NCBI RefSeq assembly: GCF_020509005.1
Contig: NC_063020.1
Location: 3,720,001-3,784,000 of the forward strand
Source of the DNA: Fulvia fulva
Lineage: Eukaryota; Ascomycota; Dothideomycetes; Mycosphaerellales; Mycosphaerellaceae
Reading direction: 5' to 3'
Length of the DNA: 64,000 nt
The notes under the pieces are model-generated. The model was not told the origin of the DNA and ran no database searches. It saw nothing but the letters and a program-made list of their open reading frames with translations. Both the position numbers and the translations under genes were made by a program. Positions 32,880 through 43,470 of the stretch are shown here, in pieces. Position 1 is the first letter of the stretch. Every line of letters starts with the position of its first letter.

Positions 32880-35800
32880 CTACCTTGTCTGCAACCCTAG
32901 AGTTGTCCCCCTCTTCCTGCTCTCCTCCTCCTTCTTTCTCTCCTCAATCCATCTCTCTGTTTCCCTAGTAGGAGAGAACTGCTCCAAAAATCCTTGGTGG
33001 ATGATCCACCTTGTAATTCTCTGGAGGTCTCCCTTATTGCTGATCATGGCTTGGAAGTTTCTGTTCCTTGCCCTTGCCCTCCATTCACCTCTCCCTGTAC
33101 TCCATTCTTTGCAAACCAGAAGTCTATGTTCGACATTCTGGGACAGGTAGCCGCATGGGCAACTCTTGTCTTCGATACCTGGGACTTTTCTCTGATGCAG
33201 GTATGCCCTGACTCCGATGTGTTCAGAGCGGATTTGTATTGCTATGCTTGCTTCTGACCTGGTCAGGTCTGAGTACAGTAGGTAGTTGTGGCTACCAAAC
33301 TGTTGGAGTGCCTTTGGGGTTCCTGGCCTCTGTGGGGTTCTTGTCCATTTAGTCTTCCAGAGGAGTCCTGCTATCCTTTCAGCTAGAGACTGTTGCTTCT
33401 TCCCTTGGCTGGCTGCTGATCCTCTCCCTTGAGCCCTTCTGTCCTGTTCCTGCTGGGCTAGGTGCAGCTGTTCTGTTAGTTCTTTGAACTTCTGCAGGTC
33501 CTGCTGCTTCTGTGGGGCTGGATTGGGTCTTGCTTGTCTGTGCCTTCTTGTGCACTGGCTCCTGATTTTGTTGACTGCCTTCTGGATTACTAGCTGGGCT
33601 GGGTATGCAGACGTCTTTCCTGCATACTGGTATCTCAACCCTTGAAGGTAGAGCTTGGCTGGTGGGGAGCCAGACTCCATTTCGACCACCCTTGTTGGAG
33701 TTGACTTGTATGCTCCAAGCACCTTTTTCAGACAGGAGGCTTGGGCTCTGCTGATGGGATCTGCAATTCTCTTTGGGATCTTGTCTTGGGCTGACCAGAT
33801 CTGGGCTCCATATAGCATGGCTGGCTTCACAATGGCCTTGTACATAACCTTTGCTTTCGCAAATGTGGCTCCCCATGTGGAGGCTGTAAGCCTGTCAATT
33901 GATTGCCTGTTGTTGTCTGCTCTTGCCTGTGCTTTCTTGACCTGTGGTCCCCAGCTGAGCTTTGGATCCATCCATATTCCTAGCACCCTTAATTCACTTG
34001 AGGGTTCTGTTGTGTGTCCCTGAATAGTGATTGGGGCTTGCATATTGTGTCTGTTTCTGGCTCTACTGAAGTGGATGAGTTGATACTTCTCTGGGGCAAA
34101 TCTGGCTCCATGTTTCCTGGCCCATTCCTCACATTCCTTGTGTTTCTTCTGCAAGATTCTGCAGTTCTCTTCTGTGCTGTCTGACCAGGCTAGGATGTTT
34201 GTGTCATCTACAAACCCTGAGGCTGATGTGTTTCTGGAGTTTAGCTTTGCTGGCAGGTCTGCCATAAAGAGGAGAAACAGGATTGGAGACATTGTTGATC
34301 CCTGTGGGATTCCTGTCTCTGTAGGCATGCTGTCAGATTTGTATCTGCCCAGTCTTAGTCTTGTGGTTCTGCCTCTGAGGAAGGACTGGATAAACTGGAC
34401 TGTCCAGTTAGGGATAGCCTTCTGTTTCAGGATGTGGATCAGCCTCTGGTGTGAGACATTGTCAAAGGCTCCTGATATGTCTAGTGAGAGGAGTGTGGCT
34501 GCTTTGTTGTTCCCAGAGTGCCATAGGGTCTTGATCTGCTCTGTGATAAGTTCCACAGCTGTTAGTGTTGATCTTTGTTTCCTGCCTCCCATCTGTTCTT
34601 CAGGAAGGATTCCATGTTCTTCAGCTAGGTTTGTCAGCCTTTCTGCTATGATCTTTTCCAGGAGTTTGCCTAGTGTGTTGAGCAAGGCAATAGGTCTGTA
34701 TGCCTTTAGCTTTGTGTAGTCCTCTTTCTGTGGTTTTCTCAAGACCACAGTCAGTGACTCCTTGAAGTGTTTAGGGCAGTGTCCTTGGGCCATGCACTGT
34801 GAAAAGATGTTTGACAGTGCAGGGGAGATCTGGTCCTTGCATGTCTTAATGAACAAGTTTGGAATCCCATCTGGTCCTGGGGCCTTGTTTCCTGAGAGTC
34901 TCTTAATGATGCTCTTGATCTCTCCCTCTCCCACTGTGCAGGATTGCTCTAGTGGTGTTGGATACACACTGCCCTCCAGATCCTGCAGGTCAGCTTCTAC
35001 CTGTGTGCCAAAGAAATGTTTCCCCAATGCCTGTGCCTTTCCTGGGAGAGTGTGTTGGATTACTCCTTCCTGGTCTTCAATGTTTGGAAACTGGGGCAGC
35101 ATGTTTCTGTCCTGTGTGGGTTGTCTTGCCCACTTTGCTAGTTTCCACATCTTCTCAGGATTCTGGGTAATGGATCCAACTGTTGACCTCCACTCCAGCA
35201 TCTTGTCCCTCTTGATCTGGGCCTTCTTGTCTCTGGTTGCCTGGTTGTATCTGTCCCATGCTTCCTGGGAGTGGCTCTGGGTAAGGGCTCTCCTGGCCTG
35301 CCTGGCTGCCTTGACCTTCTCTGAGCATTCCTTTGTCCAGAATGGCTTCTGGTACAGTGACTGTTTCTTTTCTCTGGTGTGGGCTGCCGCAGTTTCCTGC
35401 ATTGTTCTAACCAGTTCTGCCACTGCTTGGTCTATGTCTAAGGCTGTTTCCAGTCTCCTGGTCTCTAGTCCAGCTAGCTTCTGTTCCAGGTCTTGTCTGA
35501 TCTGTTCCCAGTTGGCTGCCTTCCAGGCCAGCTGAGGTTCTAGGTCTCCTTCCTGCTGTGTCTGTGTTTCAAACTCCACCTGAATTGGGAGGTGATCTGA
35601 TGAGGACTCCAAGTCCTGGTTAACCCAGCATCTGGTGACCTTCTGCTGCAGGTCATGTGATGCAAAGCACAGGTCAATGGTGCTTGAGCTTGCTCTCTGT
35701 GACCAGGTAGTTAGGCCCTTTGGGGTAACTAGGTGCATGTTGTTGCTTTGGGTAGTGGAGAGGAGTCTGTTAGCTAGGAAGTGATGGGCAGGTGCAAAGT

Positions 35801-36266
35801 CTGATCCCCATGTAGGATGGTGCAAGTTGAAGTCTCCCAGCACGATGTGTTGGGAGTCACTCTGCAGGATGTCTGGCAGCTGTTGTAGTGTGCCCAGCTG
35901 GGTGCTGCTTCTGGAGCTGGGGGGTGGGTTGTATACACTGTGGATGTGGATGCTGCCTTGGTTGGTGTTGAGTCTGACTGAGGTGATGTCTCCCCCTTCC
36001 TGTTGGATTTGTTCCCAGCTGTCTGTTGCCATCTCTTTGCTGATGTACATGCATGTTCTAGGGGTGCCTTGTTTGGCTAGGAGTGTGTGATACCTTGGGT
36101 CGTTAGCAGTAGATGGTCTGTTAGATTTGCTGTTGATACAAGGTTCCTGGACTGCAATAACTAGGTGTTTCTTTGGGTCCAGTGCTTGGAGAAAGCTTCT
36201 CTGGACCTTGTGCTGGCTTTTGTTGACGTTGTACTGGATAGTGGTAAGATTAGGTGTCTCAATCAT
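32880..36266 (-). CDS. LINE-a ORF2: endonuclease-reverse transcriptase (1128 aa)
   Basis: The enzyme nicks target DNA and copies the element RNA at the nick. The N-terminal AP-endonuclease-like domain shows Glu41 in VQEP, GDFN at 144-147, Asp198 in STIDL and Ser-Asp-His at 223-225. The reverse transcriptase (about 450-770) shows LDISGAFDNV at 595-604, PQGS at 654-657 and F-V-D-D at 685-688. The C-terminus has a zinc motif C-X-C-X8-H-X4-C (1036-1052). I see no RNase H domain; residues 900-970 are Gln/Lys-rich. The ATG overlaps the ORF1 stop (ATGA at 36263-36266), suggesting reinitiation or coupled translation. The frame is complete and the enzyme may be functional. The Tad/I-type assignment rests on architecture and fungal context. 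Confidence 0.94.
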   Translation of the reverse strand: MIETPNLTTIQYNVNKSQHKVQRSFLQALDPKKHLVIAVQEPCINSKSNRPSTANDPRYHTLLAKQGTPRTCMYISKEMATDSWEQIQQEGGDITSVRLNTNQGSIHIHSVYNPPPSSRSSTQLGTLQQLPDILQSDSQHIVLGDFNLHHPTWGSDFAPAHHFLANRLLSTTQSNNMHLVTPKGLTTWSQRASSSTIDLCFASHDLQQKVTRCWVNQDLESSSDHLPIQVEFETQTQQEGDLEPQLAWKAANWEQIRQDLEQKLAGLETRRLETALDIDQAVAELVRTMQETAAAHTREKKQSLYQKPFWTKECSEKVKAARQARRALTQSHSQEAWDRYNQATRDKKAQIKRDKMLEWRSTVGSITQNPEKMWKLAKWARQPTQDRNMLPQFPNIEDQEGVIQHTLPGKAQALGKHFFGTQVEADLQDLEGSVYPTPLEQSCTVGEGEIKSIIKRLSGNKAPGPDGIPNLFIKTCKDQISPALSNIFSQCMAQGHCPKHFKESLTVVLRKPQKEDYTKLKAYRPIALLNTLGKLLEKIIAERLTNLAEEHGILPEEQMGGRKQRSTLTAVELITEQIKTLWHSGNNKAATLLSLDISGAFDNVSHQRLIHILKQKAIPNWTVQFIQSFLRGRTTRLRLGRYKSDSMPTETGIPQGSTMSPILFLLFMADLPAKLNSRNTSASGFVDDTNILAWSDSTEENCRILQKKHKECEEWARKHGARFAPEKYQLIHFSRARNRHNMQAPITIQGHTTEPSSELRVLGIWMDPKLSWGPQVKKAQARADNNRQSIDRLTASTWGATFAKAKVMYKAIVKPAMLYGAQIWSAQDKIPKRIADPISRAQASCLKKVLGAYKSTPTRVVEMESGSPPAKLYLQGLRYQYAGKTSAYPAQLVIQKAVNKIRSQCTRRHRQARPNPAPQKQQDLQKFKELTEQLHLAQQEQDRRAQGRGSAASQGKKQQSLAERIAGLLWKTKWTRTPQRPGTPKALQQFGSHNYLLYSDLTRSEASIAIQIRSEHIGVRAYLHQRKVPGIEDKSCPCGYLSQNVEHRLLVCKEWSTGRGEWRARARNRNFQAMISNKGDLQRITRWIIHQGFLEQFSPTRETERWIEERKKEEESRKRGTTLGLQTR

Positions 36267-37522
36267 GACTCATCCATGCTGGTCTCCTGCTGGTCTTCTC
36301 GTGCTTCCTGCTGCTGGCTGCTATTTGGGATTGTGGTAAGGTTGAGCCTGCTTTGTGACGGGTCTCTTCCTGCAACCACAATTGATTTTGGTCTACCCAT
36401 AGCAGGGTGGCCTTGGGCCTGTGTGGTCTCTTCTGTTCTGCCTCTTTTCAGAGGGTTGTAGACAGTCCTTAGGGGTTCTTGGGTGATTGTCCCTGTCTGG
36501 AATCTGATAGGGGTGTTGATCCTGGCTTCTCTTGCCCTCCTCTTTGCCTCAATCCTAGCTGTGCAGTCTTAGGACCAGGAAGGGTGTTTCTTTCCACAGC
36601 ATGCACATCTGGCTTCACTCTTTGGGGCTGTGCAATTCTGTACTTTGTGGCTACCAGCACAGTGGGAACAAGTGTCCTTTTGGCTTGGGCATCTAGTAGA
36701 GATATGACCATACTGTTGGCACTTGAAACATTGCAGTAGTCTGTGGGTGCTTCTATGGATTTCTGTGTCCATTCTTTCGCATTCCCAGAAGATGCCCTTG
36801 TCAAGCACGGTGCTTGCCTGTTCTACAGTGCCTATCCAGAGCACTAGAGAAGACTCTCTCTTTGTGTCCTTTGTCTTTCTGTTGACCCATGCTGCTTTTG
36901 TGATCTGTAGCCCTGGGCATACAGCCTGGTTCTGGTCCTGCAGCCTCTTAAGGTCTCCTTCAATGTCAAACTTTGTGGTCATCCCATGGGCAATAACCAT
37001 ATTTTGTTGGTGTGAGACCTTAGCCGTCTTGCCTAGTTTGACTGTCCACTCCTTCTGTGTCTCTAGCCTCTTCCTGTCTTGCTCCTGTGCTGTGAACAGC
37101 TTAAGGACACCTCCCTTCTCTTTCCTGGCTCCAATGATGCCTTGTATCCCAATCTTCTGTATGATCTCCTTGCCTGACAGGCCCTCAATCTCTTTCTGCT
37201 CTTGCTGGTCGGAAATGTAGACCTTGATAGCTGTTTTCTGGGGGGGAGGGTTTTGGGATGCAACTGCTGCCCAGGTTGGTTGGCTTAGTTTCTGGCCTTC
37301 CTGTGTCCTCTTCTTTGCTGCTGCTGCTACTGTCCTGTTAATGATCTGTCCTGTTTGGCTCCTTAGTGCCTTTAGCCCTCCAAGGAGCTCCAAAATCATC
37401 CCCTTAAGTGCTCTTTCTGGGTGCTCGCCATCTCCTGCCATTGCCATTGTTTCTGCCTTCCTGCAGATCTCCTTCCACTCGTTACTCTCCTGCTCCTGGT
37501 CGTTTCCTGCGATCGCTATCAT
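36263..37522 (-). pseudogene. LINE-a ORF1: gag-like RNA-binding protein, one nonsense codon
   Basis: The 420-codon frame is interrupted once. Residues 1-317 are open (36569-37522), then TAA at 36569-36571, then the frame stays open to the TGA at 36263-36265. Zinc knuckles are C-X2-C-X4-H-X4-C at 265-278, C-X2-C-X3-H-X4-C at 285-297, and a third starting at 306 (CACCGKKHPSWS). The stop falls inside the third knuckle, between its His and its last Cys. A CAA to TAA change, a RIP-type CpA to TpA, would explain it. The protein would bind the element RNA to form the transposition particle. A truncated protein with two knuckles would still be made. Confidence 0.88.
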
Positions 37523-37532
37523 CGTGTCACGC

Positions 37533-38707
37533 CTATTGATATATATAGCCTACTACTAATCTTAAGACTAGGATTCAAATACTAGCTTAAGATTGTTAAC
37601 AAATTCTCTAGGAAGAAGTAGACCTTTCCTCTTAGGAAAAGAGAAGATGCTCTAGTTACTCTCTAGAACTAGAAGATTAAAGTAGAGAGGAGATCATTAG
37701 CGTAGCTAAAAGTAGTATAGCTTGACAATATAAAAGAACTTATTATATTAGTAAAGTAGTAGGAGAAGGATTTAGGGATGAGGCTCGAGCCGACTAAGGC
37801 ATATAACTCTCTATAGAATAGACTAGTTGAGAGGTCAATATAAACCTTAGAGGACTCTATAAGGCTAATAATTAAAGAGGCTAAAATGCCGGTTGAATTT
37901 TAGCCTAAAGCATTAGAGGCCCAAACTTATATAAGGAACAAACTACTAAATAGCCTAGATTACGATAGGTTTAAGGTTTTACTAGATAAGGCTTTTAATA
38001 GTATCAAACCGACCACTAACTATTTGAAAGTTTAGGGATGTAAAGCTGTTGTCTATATAGACACAAGATCCTAACCTTAATAGGTAAGAAGTGACAAGCT
38101 GATAAATAGGGGTAAAGAAGTAGTGTTTATTAGGTATATTAAAAACATAGCTAAAGCCTAGCTCTTTTAGGAACTAGATATAAGAGCCGTTAAACAACAT
38201 ATATATATAGACTTCTTTAAGGACTAGCCTAGAGGTGATATAGGTCTTAATATTCTAACATTGAATCTACTAAGTAGTATACTAGCTAGGAAGCCCTTAG
38301 GAAGGCCGAGAAAGAACGTATCCTTAGGACAATCTACCTACTATTTAGGCGTCTATTAAAGCACCCCTAAAATAGATTAGCTAATTAAGAGCCCTAAAGT
38401 CGCTTAGCCGAGAAAGCTATTTATATAACTTCCCTAACCTCCGGAGAACGTAGGGAAATTTCAGAAAATCGATGAGCTAATTAAGACAAGCTCCCTAGAT
38501 CCCTAGGAAATAGACGTTACTAGGTTATAAGTGACGGTCCCTAAATTATCCCTTAGAAAGAGAAAGGCTGACTATAATGTTAAGGGCTATAATATAAAAC
38601 AGAAAGCCCTAAAATCTATAGTCCCTAAGCCCGAACTAACCACTAAAGTAGGAGAAGCAATAGACCTCTTAGAGAACCTTACTACTTTTTACTAAGCTTT
38701 CTTTATA
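37533..38707 (+). pseudogene. Copia-A4 integrase-linker, part 2
   Basis: Continuation of Copia-A4 after LINE-a. The first 16 bases repeat the end of part 1 as the target-site duplication. It matches about residues 591-979 of the intact protein (integrase core, integrase C-terminus, linker). RIP-type stops are frequent. LINE-b interrupts it at 38707/38708, next to the duplication AAGCTTTCTTTATA (38694-38707). Confidence 0.92.
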
Positions 38708-41700
38708 TATATTATTCATTAAGCTATTATAGTGCCTCCTAGCCTATATAGCTGTTCTACGTACTTCTATCTTTCGAAGGGGAAACCGCTCGCGGTAAGA
38801 ACCCCTCTCCTCTCCTATACTACTATTGTCCGTTATTTGCCTTCCCGCTTTCCTTATAAAGGGTATACTAGTGTCATAGGCCTACCCTAATGACTACCTT
38901 GTCTACATCCCCTTAGTCTCCCTCCTCTTCTCTATCTACTCCTCCGTCTTATTAGCTAGTTTAAACTAGGTAAGGTATCCTTATCTTAGGACCTAACGTA
39001 CTATCCTCTATACGTCGCTCTTATTCGTAACGATCGACTAGTAGTCGCGTCTAGCTGCTCTCGCTCTCTATATACTCCGCCCTTCTACCTACTATAGGCA
39101 CCGTACGACTATATATTCCGGGTTCTACGACGGGTAGCTATACTTGTACGCTAGGTTATCTATGTCTAGGACGTTCCTCCTATATAAGTAAGCCCGAAGC
39201 CCGATATATTCGGACCGGAATTAGATTATTACGCTTACTTCTGCCCTTATAAGTCGCGGTATAGGAGGTAGTTATGTCTCTAGAAGGTTCGTAGGGCTAG
39301 GGGGCCTGTTCTCGCTAGCGGGTTACTATTCCATCCCTATTCCTATAGGTAGCCGGCTACTTACTCTACGAGGCTCTAGGACTTTCCCTTGTTCCCCTTC
39401 CTTTCCCGGGTTCTTCGTCCCTCCTCCTCCCTCGCTAGCTATTCTAGCGTTCCTTATATTTTCCTAAAAACCCGTACGTCGTCCCGCTTCTAACTCCTCC
39501 TTACGTACGGTCCTATATATAGCCGGCTATATCTCTATACGATTCGTGCTATCTTACCGTAGATAGTTTACTATACTAGGTACCCTATCGTCTTCGCCGT
39601 ATATTAGATCTTTATCCCTTAGATATAGTAACGGATAGGTAGTGTCCCGGTCTCTATCTCGGCTACTCTCGTCGGTATAGTCTTATACGCGCCGAGAATT
39701 CTTCTTAAGTTGCCTACTTAGGTTCGATTAAGAGGCTGTTCGATCCGTCGCGGTACTAGCTTACCGACTATCCCCGTGCCCTAGATTTATACCCTATAAA
39801 GTATCGCTAGTCGAACGATTACTTTATATATTATTCTTGCTTTGTCGAAGGTCGCCCCCTACGTTGACTTAGTAAGACGTGTTATTAATACCTCGTTTAC
39901 TTATACTCTATTCTAGGCCTTCTTAATCTATAGGTTCTAGCTTAGCTTCGGGTCTAGCTAGATTCCTAGTACTTAGAGTTCGGGGGAGGGCTTCGTCTCG
40001 TATCCCTAGATTGTTATAGTTACCTATATATTATAGTAGGTCCTCGCTTTACTAAAGTGGATCAGCTAGTATTTCTCTAGGGCAAAACGGACGCCGTAGC
40101 GTCTAGCCTAGTCCTCGTATACTCTATGTCTCTCCGTAAGTAGTCTATAGTTTTTCTCCGTTATTGCGGACTAAACTAGGATGTTTATATCGTCTACGAA
40201 GCCTAACGCCAAAGTCTAAGGGGACGTAAGTAAGGGGATGAGGTCGGCTATAAAGATTAGGAATAGAATCGGGGATAGCGTAGATCCTTAGGGAATTCCG
40301 GTCTCTACGTATACCCTATCGGATTTATACCTCCCGAGGACTATTCTCGTAGTCCTCTCTTTAAGGAAGGAGTATAGAAATTTCGTAGCCTATACGGGGA
40401 CTCCCTTCTATCGGAGTATATAGAGTAGTCTTTTGTAGGAGACGTTATCGAATACTCTAGAGATGTCTAGGGAGAGTAGTAATGCTATTCTATTCCGTCT
40501 ATAGTACTAAAGGATTTAGATCTATTCGGTTATTAGTTCTATTACCGTAAGGGTTAAGCGGTTACTTCTCCCTCCTATCTATATCTCCGGGAGGATGTTA
40601 TTCTCCTCGACTAGTTTTATAAGTCTCTAGGCTACTACCTTCTCTAGGATCTTCCCTACTATATTTAGGAGCGTAATTGGTCTATATAACTTGAGCCTAT
40701 TATAGTCTTCCTTCTATAGCTTCCGGATAACTACTATTAGGGAGTCTCTATACGGCTTTAGATAGTAGCCTTTCCGTAGATAAGTAGTAAAGAGCTTAGC
40801 TAGGCTCGGGGCGATTTCCTCTTTATATTCCTTTAGTAGGAGGTTTGGGATTTTATCGGGCCCTAGGGCCTTTCTTCCCTTAAGCTGTCCTATTACGGCC
40901 TTAACCTCGCCTAGCTAGACTGTCTAGTATATGTCTAGTAGTTCCGGGTACGACGTGCCTACTATATCTATTAGGTCCGCGTCGACTTATATTAAGAAGA
41001 AGTAGTCTATAAACGCCTTCGCTTTTTCCTCCGGCGTTAACCTTAGCGTTCCCGTTATATCGACTATAGGCGGGAAGTAAGGCGTCTTCTCTATCCCTCC
41101 GGCTCTCGCCTACCTCGCTAGTCGCTATATCTAGTTAGGGTTCTCTATTATAAGCCCTACCGTCGTTCTCTAGTCTAGCTATTTGTCCCGACGTATCTAG
41201 GCTTTCTTAGCTTAGCTAGCCCTTTAGTATACGTCCTATATTGCTTATATATACTCCTTCGTCTACTCTCGTCTAGCTCTCCTCGCCTCCTTTACTCTTT
41301 CCGTATACGTCGGGGTCTAGAATAGCTTCTGTCTTTAAGAAGGTCGAATATAGGGTATATACTAACGAGCTACCTCCTATACGACTGTCATTATCCGTTC
41401 GGCTTCTTTATCGAGCTCGGCTTCTTGTTCTACTTCTATTCCTACTTCTAGTCCCGTATTTACTCTATTATTATATAGTCGTGCCGCTAGTTCACCTCGG
41501 ATTTCTTCCTACGGGGCCTTCTTCTAGTTTAGGCGCGGCTCTACTATAGGTTCCTCCTCGACTCCTACCTCGATTATTGTCTAGATCGGGATATAGTCTA
41601 ATCCTACTTCGAGTAAGAGGTTCGGGCGGTACTTATCTAGTCTCGTTACTAGCTCTCTCGAGAGGAAGTATAGGTCAATCGTACTTACGCTTGATCTCGC

Positions 41701-43047
41701 CTTCTATATCTCTATACCCTTTAGGGTCGCTAGTTCTATATCGCGGCTCGCGGTGATTTCTAGCAACTTGCCTCCTAGGTATACGTATAGGGGGGTAAAG
41801 TCTAGACCCTATTACGGGTAGTAAAGGTTAAAGTCGCCTACTAGGACTTAGTATATATCCCCTTATTCGAGTATCCGGTCTAGCGTAGCTAGGGTTCCTA
41901 GGTCTCTACTCGTTCGTCCTTATAGGGGAGGGTTATAGACGTTATAGATTCGGACGGTTCCCTAGCCTATTGCTATTTCGATTGTCGTTATGTCCCCCTA
42001 GTAGCCCTCCGGCTATAGTACGACCTTCTATACTTCTATACTAATAGCCTTACTTACGTAGGTATATATTCTTAGGGTATATCCTATACCCCTACCGATT
42101 ACCGTGTAGTATCGTTAGTCGTTATAGGTTGCCGGTTTGCTTATATATAGGTTAGTCTAAGGTTCCTATAGCGCTACGATATAGTACTTTTAGTAGTCGA
42201 GTTCTTATAGGAAGTGGAGTTAGACCTTATCTTTACTCTTATTAACGTTATACTATATAATAGTAAGGTTGTCCTATACTACTATTACGGGCTAGCTAGG
42301 ATAATGTCTATAGGGGTACTCCGGGCTTAAGTAGTACCTACGGTTATCGTATCTTCCTCTTAGGTTAGTAGGCCTTCGGTCGGTAGGGGTGTTCTAAAAA
42401 TCCGTATCTATCCTATCTCGTTTACCGCTCTATTTAGCCCCCTTAGCCGTCCTAGCGGCGGGTACGTACTCGGTAGGGTGCCCCTTGTTACCTCCTCCGT
42501 TCTCTTTCTTTTTACCGCCTTAAAGCCTTTATATTAAGCGCTACCTTATAGCGGGGTAGGGTACCTCGCTAGGGTCGTTATTCGTACTTAGTTAGCCTTC
42601 CCTTTCACGGCGATCCGGGTTAGGCATTAGCTCGAGTACGCCGGGTGTTTCCGGCTATAGTATACGTACCTTACTTCTTCTCGTAGGCATTACTTTCCCT
42701 AGTATAGGCCTACGTAGTATAGGTACTTTAGGGTCTTCTCCGTATATTTCGGGGCGATATATCCGTACTTTTAGTAGTGAAAGTATTAGAGTACTCTATA
42801 GCTACTCTAGTAGATTTCCGTGTTAAGACGTTTGTAGTTTTAGTATAGTCCTTTGTCTAGGACTAGGTTTGCTTGTTCCGCATTTACTATCTAGACGATT
42901 AACGAGGAGTATGTCTTTATTAGTTTGACGCTTCTATATAGCTAGACGGCCTTAGAGAAGCGTACTCCTAGGGATGTGCTCTAGTTCTATATTTATAGCT
43001 AGAGGAGGTCGTTTTCGACCTTAAAGGTTCTAGGGACCCCGTAGGCT
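38708..43047 (-). pseudogene. LINE-b, RIP-mutated LINE, left (3') part: ORF2 and end of ORF1
   Basis: Minus-strand relative of LINE-a along its length: 3' untranslated region (38708-38900), ORF2 (about 38900-42280) and the C-terminal part of ORF1 (about 42280-43047). The RT active site is still readable as F-V-D-D near 40190, followed by INIL. Stop codons at Gln/Trp sites break every frame. Gypsy-2c interrupts ORF1 at 43047/43048. The 14-bp target-site duplication AAGCTTTCTTTATA (38694-38707 and 63537-63550) ties this part to 62550-63536 as one insertion in Copia-A4. LINE-b is divergent enough from LINE-a to be a different subfamily. Confidence 0.9.
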
Positions 43048-43231
43048 TATTATAGGTAGCCCGCGACCCCCTACTATAGCTACGTCGGCCCGGCTAAACC
43101 GCGGACCTTCTATATCGGGTTAGCGCGGCTTAGCTTTACTTTATAACTTCGCCGCGCCTCGCGCTCCTCTTTTGTAGCTTCGTAGAATAACAACTCTCTT
43201 ATTTAGACTTTATAGTATACGCGCCCTTATA
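43048..43231 (+). repeat. Gypsy-2c 5' LTR
   Basis: 184 bp, starting TATTATAGGTAGCCC (from TGTCACGGGTAGCCC) and ending GCGCCCTTATA. Confidence 0.93.
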
Positions 43232-43470
43232 GTTTGTTCTACTACCCTACCTAGATCGCGGATCTAGGTAAGGGACGCGTAACAATAGGAATAGATAGAA
43301 CCGTAGAACTCGAGAACGTGTAGAGTCGTATTAGAATATAGAACACGGTAAGGCGTATAGCGCGTAGATACCTAGAGAACGTAACGTAGCGACATTATTA
43401 GTAGGTAGTCGCGCGCTCGTAGATAGTCAGGATATAGGCACCGTCACGCCTCCCCCGAACCTAGATAATA
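43232..43470 (+). other. Gypsy-2c leader with hairpin next to the 5' LTR
   Basis: Non-coding leader between LTR and gag. It holds a near-perfect palindrome at about 43251-43273 (arms TACCTAGATC and GATCTAGGTA around GCG). The same hairpin occurs at this place in Gypsy-2a and 2b. I could not assign a tRNA primer-binding site. Confidence 0.6.

Larger units (their letters stand above)
32686..37532 (-). mobile_element. LINE-a, non-LTR retrotransposon (Tad-like), almost intact
   Basis: A 4.85-kb minus-strand element inserted in Copia-A4. A 16-bp target-site duplication, CTATTGATATATATAG, occurs at 32670-32685 and 37533-37548. The 3' end (left) finishes in a short ATCTATCTAT tail rather than poly(A). 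The 5' end lies only 10 bases before the ORF1 ATG. LINE-b keeps several hundred bases of leader there, so LINE-a is probably 5'-truncated. It shows little RIP, apart from one stop codon in ORF1. Confidence 0.95.

Noticed and set aside
34762..35535. 257-codon plus-strand frame (and others at 34138-34719, 36723-37220)
   Set aside because: Antisense shadows of the LINE-a ORF2 and ORF1 coding strand, which has clear RT and zinc-knuckle motifs.
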